Below, one piece after another: positions 48,936 to 60,193 of a stretch of 64,000 nucleotides of DNA. Position 1 is the first letter of the stretch. Each line of letters begins with the position of its first letter. The notes beneath the pieces are model-generated. The model saw nothing but the letters and a program-made list of their open reading frames with translations, ran no database searches and was not told the origin of the DNA. Made by a program: the position numbers and the translations under genes. Source of the stretch: Metopolophium dirhodum (taxonomy: Eukaryota > Arthropoda > Insecta > Hemiptera > Aphididae); assembly GCF_019925205.1 (NCBI RefSeq), contig NC_083563.1:6696001-6760000 (forward strand). Direction: 5' to 3'.

Positions 48936-50624
48936 TACGTGGACGTTATATAATTATTAGGCAATAGTTGGAACATTTTCCAAGACTTTCGACAGCAAAG
49001 CTAATAGTGGAATAATAATAGATTTAATATCATGAATTTTTCATAATATTTATTTTATTTATATATTAATAATTAGGTATTATTAGGTATATAAAGTATG
49101 TACAAACTACGATGGACTATGTAGCACTCAAGTCTCAAGATAACTGCATAAATAGGATAGGTGTTTTGCAGTTAAATTTTTCTGTGGTCAAAAATGAATT
49201 AAAGCCTATGCATGTTTCAGATAAATAGTTCGATGGCATACATTTTTTACTGTATACATCTTGATTTTTCCAATAATTTTAGAGTGTATTGTGTTCTTTT
49301 TAATATTAAAGTATGTTCATCGATTTATGTTTCTAGTACATGAGTCATCAATGTCACAGCAGTTTGGGTCTATTATTTTCTATAAAGTGCGGTAAGTTCT
49401 GTTTTTATTTTATATTATTATGTCTAAAATCTAAATACCCATAAATTTTTATTTTAATGACTGCAGTAGTCCCTTTAATAAATATTAAATACTTATACTA
49501 TAAAAATATAATGAAGATATATATTTAAAATATAACTATTTATTAAATAAAATAAATTAAGTAATAAATAATATATTTTTAGTACCTAATAGGCATTAAT
49601 ATTAAATAATACAGATTTAACTGTTTTATTGCTAATGTTAAATTATTTATTTAGATATGTTGAATTACAATTAAATCACAGATAAATATTACAGATTAAT
49701 TGTACTTAAAATTGTACACCTTAATCCAGTACAATTTTAAGAGTTTAAAAACGTGGAAAATATTGTGTTCATCGGGTCCTAGTTATTCATATGAATTGTA
49801 TTTTTAGCTTTATTTTGTTGTCATTATGCATATTTGAAAGTGGTTGCGGACTATAATAAGCGTTTGACGGTCAAAGCTTCTCCGTTAGTTTGACACTTAT
49901 CTGGTTCCGTATTTTGCATAACATGTTTGTGCGTCAACCATAATTTGTTTCCGATTCGAAAACCAACTATTAATTATAACTTCCCGACAGATTGATAAGA
50001 TAAAAGTAGGGAATGTCTGTAGGTTGTATTGTATTAGGTTTTTAATTTCTTCGAAATTTGTTTGTTGGTTTGACCACTGTTGTTGTAAATAATTAAATAT
50101 GTGTTGAAGTATTTTGTGTTTTTTTCTTTAGTCTTGGAGTGAGTGAAATATGAATTTAAAGAGGAGTCTGGTGAGTAAATAGCTTTATTTTCATGAATAT
50201 CTACTGGCTATGACGCTGACTTGGATTCCTATATGGCTTTGGATCCGTATCATTGAGAAGTGGTGTGTAGAAAATATTAAAAGGTATATAAGCATAGAGA
50301 TCGGACTACAACGAAAAGTTTCCAATCATAAGTCTTAGTCACTATTATGATTATATTGTGATTAGTTAGTTTAGAGTCTAAACTTTATAAGAACTACGAA
50401 GAGGAATGAATCATATTCTAGTTTAGACATATGATCCAGTAAACCATATATCTGTTCGAGTGCAATGAGTTTGCTTCCCATGAAGTGTATGCTTATGATT
50501 TAATTATATTAATTACGATTATGCTGATTATGATAAGTTTTCTGAGTACCTAATTTTATGTGTTTTTGTTGTCAAATATTAGTATAAACTGGAATATTTT
50601 TTTATTTTGGAAGAATACTTTTTA
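48936..50624. other. AT-rich intergenic DNA
   Basis: No gene or clear mobile element recognised. It lies immediately downstream of the minus-strand MADF-BESS gene. Confidence 0.4.
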
Positions 50625-53600
50625 TTAAACGGATGAATTTGAATCATCACTGGACTCAGAGTTAGAAAATTCTGAATTTGAATGTAAGCTTGGCAATGTT
50701 GATATACATGATTGAATCGATGACGAAGACGAGAATTCATTTTGTTCTGATGGCATTTGAGCATTTGTAAAAAGGTTAAGGTAGATGGGTTGCATCAGCT
50801 GTGGACGGAGGGGTGGTGTGTGAACTAAATACTTTTCTTGCAATTCATTCATTAATGTACTTATTTTCATTTTTATTTCAATTCTTCCATTGGTTGGAAA
50901 TTGTTTAGCTTTTAATGATAAACTTTGAAAAAACATATCCATATCATCCAATTGGTTTACTTCCTCCGTCGAAAATTGTTCATTTTCTGTTTGTATTTGT
51001 TGATTTTGTGTACTTAGTTTGTTCAAATTTCTCAGTACATTTTTTTCAATCTGGTTCAACGTAGAGATACAACGATTTTTAATAAATGTTTCAGTTGGCC
51101 TGTCTTCTGTTTTATTGGACATATCGTCGAGTCCTTCTTCTTTGTTAAATATATAATGATCATGCATTTCAGTTATGGCCGTATTGGAAGTCAAACTGTA
51201 AATTAAAATGTTAAAGTATCATGTTATTATAAATATTAGTATAATATAATGCATATTAATTAAATATTACATTTTGAAGTTATTTTCATACATTTAAATT
51301 AGAGATATAACTAGATAAGTTATTTAACAAATAAGGTGCAGGTCAATGTGTGACAGAAAGTATTTTTAGAAATTACAGTAAGTCTCATATCACCCACCAC
51401 CCTAAATAATAGTACAATATAGGGCAGTGTTCATTCCTCTTAAGATAATTAAACTTCAAATATTTAAGCAAACAGAAACTATGACAATACATAAACCCAC
51501 GATATTATGGAATAAATAATTATAGAATTATAAAGACTATATGTCATATAAAAACACTTTGTAATGACACAAATATAAAAAATACTAATTAATATTATAA
51601 TTAAAGGTACTCCCAATTCTTTCATGCCATCAAGTCCTTTATCTCCTCACAAGAATACCTTCATAAATATTTTTCAATCGCAAATATATTGAGTTGACAG
51701 TGTATAATGAAAATGTGAACTTAGCGGTGATAGGATATTGTAATCAAAGTCATAGAATAATAGTAACATGCATCGATCTACACGAATCAGAGACGTATAT
51801 CTATTCCAACGAACTATTACAAATACAGTCTGAGACACTACGTCATATTAAACTACGAAGTACAATACAAAAAAAGAAAATCACGCTCGGTAAAGAAAAA
51901 TACTTAAGAGAACAAATGATGAAATATACTAATAATATAATAACTCGATTAGAATTTGTTAAATGTTTATCATTTAAGTTTTTACCGAAAGCATAATATT
52001 TTTAAATATTTTTTGTAAAATTTGACGTACTATATCATTTAGCGTATTAACATTTTTTCCCGGTACACAATTTTTTAATTATTTATACCAAATTATATTG
52101 TAAAATATTACGTACTATAATATTATTTAGTGTATTGACATTTTTTTCCCGGTACACAATTTTTTAATCATTTATACCATATATTATTTATTTAGAAAAT
52201 AATATTATAAAAACCACATATATTTTAATTTATATATTTTTTCCGGGACTCAACTTACCTACAACCTTTTTTTTATCCGGGACTCAACTTACCTACTACC
52301 TTTTTTTTCCGGGACCCAATTTACCGAGATAAGGTCATATGGGACCCAATTTACCAATCCCGGATATAATATAATAGCACTATTATCCTAGGTTGGAAAC
52401 TTAAAAACACTAATAAAAAAACACTAAAATTACGAACATTTTCACTCTTGTTAGAAGTCACTGTTGAGGTTTTCGATGCTTTATTTACTATAGAAAATAA
52501 TATTGAAAAAATGAAACTAAATTCGATGAAGCAGAAAACCATTACAGATTTCTTCAAAAAATAATAATCTTTTATAATAATAATTTAATTTACATAGTAT
52601 AATTATTATTTATTATACAGTTTAATTTAAAATTTAAAAATAATAAATAACTAATATGCACCACCTAATTTACTGAAATAATTAATATGTATAATAATAA
52701 AAAACAAATTTTTTTTCTTGCCCTCTTGTTATTTCGAATTACTCAACAATTAAAACTCTCGGTAATTCCAAGTTGTTCAACAGTCCCGTCAACTTCAAAT
52801 TATCGAGAGTCGACTGTAGCTATTTAGGTAACTAAAAATTAACTAAAATAAAACCAATATTTAAATAATAATGCCTTAAAGAATTCATTCAACGCTATAT
52901 TCAATAATAATATTAATAAATTATACTTACCATTGATCACGTACGATGTCCTGGTATAAAAAATGTAGACGATGCCTTAATGTCCAATTATGTTTTATTT
53001 TGAGAGCTGATCCTGTTTTTGGTTTTCTTGTAATTATTTTTGAATATGAATCTCTAATATTTTCCCATATTTGTTTTATACTGTCAACTTGAAAATTAAT
53101 AAATTATATTTATATACTTAGTTCAAAAAATTTGATTATTTGTTTTAATCTTTATATAGCCATATAGGTAGGTACCACGGACTAAGATATAATGGACTGG
53201 AAACGACATGGTCGGCGGGGGTCGAGCGACGGCCACGAAAAGGCGTCACTTAGCTGATAAGAACACTGTTCTTGAAGTTTTCAGCGCTACCGGTTGTTTT
53301 ATTTGGCTACACAATTTGTATCTTAGTCCGTGTTAAATGCAGAGGGCGCTGTGAACTCTAGGAACACATAGCGACCCCTCGCACTTTGCCTCTTGTACAT
53401 ATATTCGTGACCGTGATAAGCAGCTCGTTTCCAGTTCATCGTATCTTAGTCTGTGGTAGGTACCTACAATTTTAGTTAGTTATATACTTATATGCCTAAA
53501 TGCCTTACCAGATTCTTCAATCTCAGGTGATATTTCTTTCCAGATACTATCTCTCAAAGATATATTTTTGTAATTGGCATCTAATGTGTAGTACAAAACC

Positions 53601-53668
53601 GGATTACCCTGTACAAAATGCACGAGTTTTTCAACTTCAGGTGAAGTAAAACTAAATTTGGAAGCCAT
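50625..53668 (-). CDS. MADF-BESS domain DNA-binding protein
   Basis: Three exons, 53668-53509, 53087-52931 and 51195-50625, join in phase to 295 aa. Donors are GTAAGG and GTAAGT. Residues about 12-100 form a MADF domain: EKLVHFVQGNPVLYYTLD, RDSIWKEI, then across the first intron IKQIWENIRDSYSK and LHFLYQDIV. A BESS motif follows at about 189-225: DMFFQSLSLKAKQF, EIKMKISTLMNELQ. The C-terminal tail is Ser/Asn-rich and acidic. MADF domains bind DNA in a Myb-like way, and BESS motifs mediate protein contacts; insects carry large, fast-evolving sets of such regulators (Adf-1 type). No target can be named. The TAA stop overlaps an AATAAA on the same strand (50626-50621), so the 3' UTR may be very short or a later signal is used. 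The second intron carries transposon debris. Confidence 0.88.
51667..51996 (+). CDS. Unknown 110-codon open frame, probably from a mobile element
   Basis: An open frame inside, and antisense to, the second intron of the MADF-BESS gene. The segment from ELTVYNENVNLAVIGYCN through VTCIDLHESETYIYSNEL to ITLGKEKYLREQMMKYTN has normal, protein-like composition. It ends CLSFKFLPKA and stop. Upstream is a stop at 51664 and no ATG in frame before the first conserved-looking residues, so it is probably a fragment of a longer protein. Unusual tandem repeats follow directly. I do not recognise the family; mobile-element origin is inference from the setting. Confidence 0.35.
   Translation: MFFNRKYIELTVYNENVNLAVIGYCNQSHRIIVTCIDLHESETYIYSNELLQIQSETLRHIKLRSTIQKKKITLGKEKYLREQMMKYTNNIITRLEFVKCLSFKFLPKA
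52013..52189 (+). repeat. Tandem duplication of about 88 bp
   Basis: Copy one (52013-52098) and copy two (52099-52189) share TGTAAAAT, then ACGTACTATA, then CCCGGTACACAATTTTTTAA and TTTATACCA in the same order. Four short CCGGGAC(T/C)CAA-TTACC words continue to 52345, suggesting a decayed element end. Confidence 0.65.
52430..52816 (+). pseudogene. Tigger/pogo transposon relic, 3' end
   Basis: The last readable codons give VEVFDALFTIENNIEKMK, LNSMKQKTITDFFKK and TAA at 52563. QKTITDFF fits the PCNA-binding PIP box (QxxIxxFF), which pogo-family transposases carry at their C-terminus. About 250 bp downstream is the right terminus: CTCTCGGTAATTCC, then ATTATCGAGAGTCGACTG ending at 52816, followed by TA. 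Such CAGTCGACTCTCGATAAT ends are typical of Tigger-like elements in the reverse sense. The DDE core and the left end are gone. Confidence 0.72.
53175..53456. mobile_element. TIR element with TA target site
   Basis: CCACGGACTAAGATATAATG with GACTGGAAACGA at the left is mirrored at the right by TCGTTTCCAGTTCATCGTAT with CTTAGTCTGTGG, giving about 32 bp of terminal inverted repeat. TA flanks both sides (53173-53174 and 53457-53458), as for Tc1/mariner-like elements. A third end, TTGTATCTTAGTCCGTG at 53316-53332, lies inside in the right-end orientation, so two elements or two right ends are combined. It sits in the first intron of the MADF-BESS gene. No transposase is present. Confidence 0.7.
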
Positions 53669-56445
53669 AATGCCGTACTGACGTTGTTAGATGTCACACA
53701 CTCGTACCTACTACAGTCCTATACTGTACCTACTGTAAACATACAACGAATGTTGATACAACGAATGTACACGACAGTTACCCATTAATATTTGATAAAA
53801 GACGGTTCAAACTTCGAAATCACTTAGGCCTAAAAACAAATGTATAGGTTAATTGTTATTTAATCACCTTCAGTCTGCATATTTGTGTACAGATAAGTAA
53901 CTGGATATAATATATAGTATTATTTACAAACTAACAACTTCTGTAAATAATAAAACATTAGTGGAGGTCATAAGTACAATTTTAATCCAGACCCATCCAA
54001 TGGTGGACATTTGATAATATTTCTGTGGAGGGGGATACCAAATTGTTTTGCGTCAAAGCTGTTCGCTACGGGCTCCAATGAATTCATTGCCGACATATTA
54101 TCATTCTTTATGACTCATAGACAATAATAGACCTAACCTAACGGAGTAATAAGGCCCTTTCTAACAATGTTGGCCATTCGAAACCTATAGCTGAGTATGG
54201 GGGACGCGCAATACGTGCGTCACCTGTGACGCAATTAGTATATATTATACCTTTTTAGTTTTTATTTTGAACGCAGCACTGGAAACTAGATTATATTTAA
54301 TACCTAGCTGTGACCTAAAGTGTATGCTATCTTTTCCGAAAAATGTCGTTATTTTTATTGTTGAACATCTTTTTGTCTGACGCTGTTAATATAGAAATAA
54401 GCTAATAAAGTATAAGGTCTTAAGTTTTACGCTATATTTTTCTAACAATGTTGGGCCCCATTGACCTCCCTATTTATTATCAATAAATTTCTTTATAGGT
54501 CCATGTTATTACTAATACCTATAATATTTACCAACTCACAACATTCAACGACGTACTGGTCTAATATTTTTAACTTATTTCTATATTATGGTGGCTGTTG
54601 TATTTGGTACCTAATTAGTAATTATATAAATTAGGGATTAATCAGTAAAAGAAATTTGTTGACATAGGTATAGTCGTATAGAATAAAAATACCAACTTTA
54701 CTACTGTAGGAAATTACTAATTTATGTCAATATTGAGACGCTAAGTATATATCTTTGAAATTAACCATAGGCATGCATAGACTAATGTTCGGAGGGTATA
54801 CGGCTGATAAAATGTGCTCCTCAATATGATATAAATGCTCTTAAAATTAATTTCATGGCAGACCCGGATTCAAGGAGTGGCGTAGCAAAAGATGGGCACG
54901 ACCCCTATTCAACGATTCAATATCTTCCTATAAGTGCTAGAACCTATAAATGAAATAAAATATAATGATATCTGACTGTAATTTATAATTTGTATTTCTG
55001 AATATTATAATGACTATTCATGTTGATCTTATTTATCGAGACTTTCAAGAGCTCCTTGGGTTATATTATATATGTACGGTTTCGAAAGGTATGAAATGGT
55101 ATGAATTGGCGTCACCTATTAAAATATAGGTAACTATTATACCTATATGACTATATGTGAAATTCTGAGTTACTAATTAAGTATAACTAATACAGTAATA
55201 CGTATAGTCTATGTATAGTCTATAGTCTATACCTAGGTACTGAAATAAAACTCAGGATTTGAATAGGACTTTTGCTCAATGTATTTGATGTGACTATTGA
55301 ATGCATCGGAATGGTGCATTGGTGTGTTTTTGTAATTTTTGTAATTTTTTTTTCCGTTTAAAGCGATGTTAAAAATATATTTTTTTAGTTTTAAACAATT
55401 TAAAATAACTTAATTTTAATTTAATATGCAATTTACTGATATGCCAATATGCCGTGTACCGGTGTACTAGTATAATATGTTTCACTGTTTATTTATTTTC
55501 AATCTTAAAAGTATTTGAAATGTATTTGAAATATTTTCTGAACTCATGTTTTATGTAGACATTATATTATGTATATATTAACTATTAGGTAAAAACATTT
55601 TAAATTTGGTAATTTATTCAATAATAAAAAAAATTAAATTGAAGGTTGGTAATAAATATAATTATTTAATACTTTAACTTTTTTTCTTAAAGAGATATCA
55701 ATAAATTAAACAATAACTTAATGTAATCTCTGGTCAGGTGACACTACTGAGGGTCTTCCTATTCGAAAATTTTATAATGTTATATAAACTTTGTCATCAT
55801 ACTTACTGATTATTGTAAAATAGATTGTAAATATATTTTTCTAAATAAAAAAAAAAAGAGATATCTTTTATTATTTATTGTTTATAACTAACCAAAAAAA
55901 AAAACAACACAATATTCACTTGGATTTTACACTGTTTTAAACATATGTTTTATTCGTTTTAAACAACGAACAAAACGTTTAAAACAAGTTGTTAAGAACA
56001 TTGTGTTTTAAATATAACAACCCTAACGGGAATTTGGAATACAGTATAAATGCAGTGTAAAATAATTTTGCTCACCAAACTGTGACTAATGGATACTACC
56101 TACCGTAATAAAATAACACGTGGGTACATAAAATGTAAAAAGTATATCTTACTAACAATGTGACGGGATATAGGAAAAAAACTGGTTTTGAAGAATTTTT
56201 TGTTTGGTATATTGATGGGCACAGTGGTTCTCGGAGTCTCGGACCCTAAAGATATCGATAGACCCGACCCGATATTATTGTCACTGGACATAATATAGTA
56301 ACTGTATAAGACGTCATTTGGAATATCAGGATATAGTTTACAATAGATGGACCGGGCTATACCTATAGTGTATTAATGTGTATACCGATTCTTGGTAAGT
56401 CGTTGTTTGTTATATTTTATTGTTGTTTAAATAGGCAAACCGAAG
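53669..56445. other. Intergenic DNA between the MADF-BESS and homeodomain-like genes
   Basis: The two genes are divergent, so promoters should lie here. A lone element-type end (GGAGTGGCGTAGCAAAAGA) occurs near 54876. No further gene is seen. Confidence 0.4.
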
Positions 56446-56586
56446 ATGACTAAAAAAAAATTAATCCACGTGGCCATCGCAGCAATTGTATTTCTACAGG
56501 TATCCTGCTGCACCATGCGCCATGATGATAGCATGTTTATTCCTTCACTGCTCTTTCGACGCGACAGACGTTTCTGGTTTTTAATG
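56446..56586 (+). CDS. Signal-peptide-like short frame, possible first exon
   Basis: Starting at ATG 56446, the frame reads MTKKKLIHVAIAAIVFLQVS, then CCTMRHDDSMFIPSLLF, and continues open to TTTTTAATG. It then meets a weak donor (GTACAC at 56587) or, earlier, CAG-GTATCC at 56500. Lysines followed by a hydrophobic core give the look of a secretory signal. Both donors leave phase 0, matching an acceptor at 56661 (TATTAG) that would lead into the homeodomain-like exon. Whether it is really joined to that gene is open; it may be a chance frame of 47 codons plus stop. Confidence 0.3.
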
Positions 56587-56744
56587 GTACACTAAGCATT
56601 TTCGTTCAATTAGAATATAATCTAAGTAAAACGTTTACATATTCTCTTAAAAAATATTAGACCGATAAAAATAAGCTTGATTTTATAATTTGTTCATCCA
56701 AAATTATAATTATAATCTACAATCAACCATCGAAGTACACAAAA

Positions 56745-59633
56745 ATGGTTAATGGATGTCCTTGTCAGTACGGCAAAGGTATGCGATTATTCATTTTATA
56801 ATTTTTAGTTTCAGCATAGGTATACATAAATAATTATTTTAATATCACTTTTATTGTTAGTGCGTTGACCCATCTTCGAATTCTTAAATGTATTTAATTT
56901 TATGGAATGCTGCATGAAAAAATAAATAAAACATAGTTTATAACTGGTGGTTATTTGAGTGCCACCACGCACTCTTACAAGTGACAGGGATTCAAGTAAA
57001 ATTTCATTGATATTTAAAGAATAAAAACTAAAAAAATTGGAAACTAAAACTGTCCGTAAACAGCTCAAAATAAGTCAAAATATTTTAAAAATGTATGGTG
57101 TATAGAAAATGTTAATGGTTATTCAGTTCAAATTTCATGTATCTATATGGTCATTTGTTTTAGAGTTATACACACCAAAAACCAAAATCTTTTGTCGAAA
57201 ATTAATTTTGCGTAGAAATTCCCGTTGAGATATATATCATATGTTTATTTTACCAATTCCTTTACTTGATAAAATTTTCAAAATATTTCGACTTATTGAG
57301 CTGTTTACGGAACATTTTTTTAGTTTTTTTTCTATAAATATCAATAGAATTTTATTTGTTGGGCTAAAAAGCGTAAAACTTAAATAAAAGACTCCTGATA
57401 TATTGCTTAAACAGCAGTTGAAACATATTAAAAATACATAGGAAAAACAAGCATTGAAAGTTTGATTTTTGACAATATTTATCAATTTTAAAATTAAAAA
57501 TGATTTGGTACCTAGTTAAAAATGTATACAATTTTCAACTTTTATAGCTGAGGACTGAAAACTTACAACAAAGTTCCACGTAAGTACGTTATTCTGTAAC
57601 CAAAAAATCTCAAAAATATAAAAAAAAACGACATGCACTGACCCACCTTTTTTATATTATAGTTTAAATATTTTAATGAGACGATTGGTGTTATATGGAA
57701 TGAACGAGAATGTCATACTGGGCTCCATGTTGATAACTTTAAGTCTTAAATATAATCTTCTACGTCCAATATTTTATTTCTATACATTTATTATTTGAAT
57801 TTATTAATTTGGGAAATTTATTTTTCACACGTATAGATTAGAAACTGTTGAGCTTGTATTAACAACCTTGATATTTAATCTTAATAATAATTCCAATTTT
57901 TCATCATAAGCTCTTTTGTTCGTGTACCACGACCATCTATGTGAGCTTTCCGCGTACCACACTGAGAAACGTTGATAATATAGCCGATATAAAAATATAA
58001 ATTAATTGTATAAATTGTACGTGTATTAAATGTTTAATGTACCTTTATATGTATAATACTATATTGACGCATTTATCCTTTTCACAGACAATGCCACAAA
58101 AATTGTTTCTGAAAATAAAATTCAATTTCAACAGTTGAATGATATTTTTTCCTTAACAAGTTATTTAACTGCATATGATCAAAAAACTCTATCTAAGAAG
58201 CTGAAGATTGATGAAAAAGACATACGACTATTGTTCCGAAAGAAACGCGCCCAAGGTAATGAGCAACAGTTATTTTTATTCAAAACATACCAATCTTTTT
58301 TTTAACATACTGATCGTTAATGCGATAAATGATAATACTTTTCTTAAAACTTATTCCAATTCGTTATTGTGTCTACTTGAGAGTTGAGATCGGTCAGTCC
58401 ACTTTCTCCAATTTCACCTCCCCGACAACTATACATTTAGTTTGAATATTTTGAAATTCCAAAATTTTCAAACCTTGGTTATTCGGAATTTAAATCAGAA
58501 ATCTTGAAATGAAACTGATCTCTACTAAACATTATAACAAATTCACATCAGTTTTTTGAAATATTATCGCATTATTAGGTCGATCGGTAGAATGGACAAA
58601 AAGTACATACAAATGAGCATGAATTGTTTACCATACAAACGCACAACTCCGAGGCGGTGACTTGTATATGCGGGAGCGCTCCGCTAATTTTCCACACAGT
58701 CACAACACTATAGTTACTACACACACATTTACAAGACCCGCGTCCCGCATACATGCAATTTAAAAATTTCTTAAAAACTGTTCGCCTCCGATCCCCTTAA
58801 AATGAATTCAATAATTTCAAAGCATACTCATCTATATAAACTCATGACTAATATTATATTTAATAGCACCTAAAATTGAATTCCAAAGTAGTTCGAAATT
58901 AATTGACCACTAATATACTGCTCGTATTATTACCAACCTCTGAGAGTATAACACGTTTATGTAGGTACCACAATTAATCTTTTTTGGATGTAAGAAATTA
59001 TAGCTCAGCAATCAAAACTTGACTCAATCTTTATTTTCCAATACAGGATCGTTTATTTTTAAGGTTAAAAATTCTTATAAATTAATTTTCTAAATTTATT
59101 ACATATATAGCAATCAAGTACGTATATATAAAGTAATATGGAGAAATATAATAAATATATGTAGGTAGCTATATTGTATAGAATTAAAAAATTTTAAGTT
59201 TTAAACAACTATATATCTACCTATGGCTGGGTATAGGAATATCCTATAAATTATAAGGTACCTATTCAGTTTAAGATAAACTCATCATACAAAATAAAAA
59301 AGCTCTATAAAACCATCAGTAACTCAGAACTTTTTAACCTATATATTGCAAAGACATAATAAACTCCCGCAAATCGTGGATTCTTTTAATGGTTCATATT
59401 CTTTAGTTATAATTTATAACTATATATATGACAATATAAATATTATTTTTGATTAGTTACATTTAACATTTTTTTATTTTTACCCAGATAAAAAGGATTT
59501 AGAAACTGAAAGGAAGGCTGATATTTCTACAACAGTAATTTGTAACAATGACCGTGTACCACACCACCCGCACCTACTTCATGGCCTTTATCATGGCTGC
59601 CATTTCAGTGCCGAAGCCAACCACAGTATCTAA
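56745..59633 (+). CDS. Small divergent homeodomain-like protein
   Basis: Three exons, 56745-56778, 58088-58255 and 59488-59633, join in phase to 115 aa from the ATG in AAAAATGG. Donors are GTATGC and GTAATG; acceptors are TTCACAG and TACCCAG. Residues 13-72 align with a 60-residue homeodomain without gaps. Residues matching core positions are L16, F20, Y25, L26, L34, L38, E42, I45, F49, R53 and A54 (KIQFQQLNDIF, SYLTAYDQKTLSKKLKI, DEKDIRLLFRKKRAQ). Three near-invariant DNA-contact or core residues are changed: R5 to Ile, W48 to Leu, N51 to Lys. The tail (VPHHPHLLHGLYHGCHF) is His-rich. AATAAA motifs lie about 90 bp after the stop. Sequence-specific DNA binding is doubtful without N51; role unknown. 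The homeodomain call is by eye and strong in pattern, but distant. The start is uncertain; an upstream exon is possible. Confidence 0.62.
57000..57645. repeat. Foldback copy pair of the GTCCGTAAACAGCTC family
   Basis: Plus-oriented family sequence (CTGTCCGTAAACAGCTCAAA near 57049) gives way near 57240 to minus-oriented sequence (TATTGAGCTGTTTACGGAAC near 57293). That part ends in the reversed left end CTGACCCACCTTTTTTATA. It lies in the first intron of the homeodomain-like gene. Confidence 0.55.
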
Positions 59634-60193
59634 ATAATATATTATCTTTAGGATTGTGAATTTAAAATTACATTATAAATATATATTTTTTTATTTATAA
59701 TATTTAATGTACAAAAAATAAAAATAAAAAATATTCAACTTACTCAGGTATATTTTTTCTTATGATACTATTTATGATTTTTAGTGATACCTCTTTTGTT
59801 TCAAATTCAAAGCCCCTGGTCTCAAAATCTGTAAATCAGGCTCTTACACACGCATAGCTATAATATATTAGGCGTATATAGTTACCTATAGCTAGATATC
59901 GTAGGTATAATATGTCAATATGTCACCACTAAGTATGAAATTATAATATTACATTTATAGTTGTATGTGTGTAATAAGCGTAATAGTTACTCGTTAATTT
60001 ATTAAAATACTATTGCAAAAAGAATTATTATTATTTATTACATTCGATTGGTTCAATTTGTTTATTGACTGTTTCTTTTGTAAGCGCGGCTTGATCGAGA
60101 CAAATATCAATTCAAATCTGAAAATAAATATTGTGTTTAGAATGAACTAAAATGTACTAACATTTTATATATATTATTTTTATATTTTAAAAA

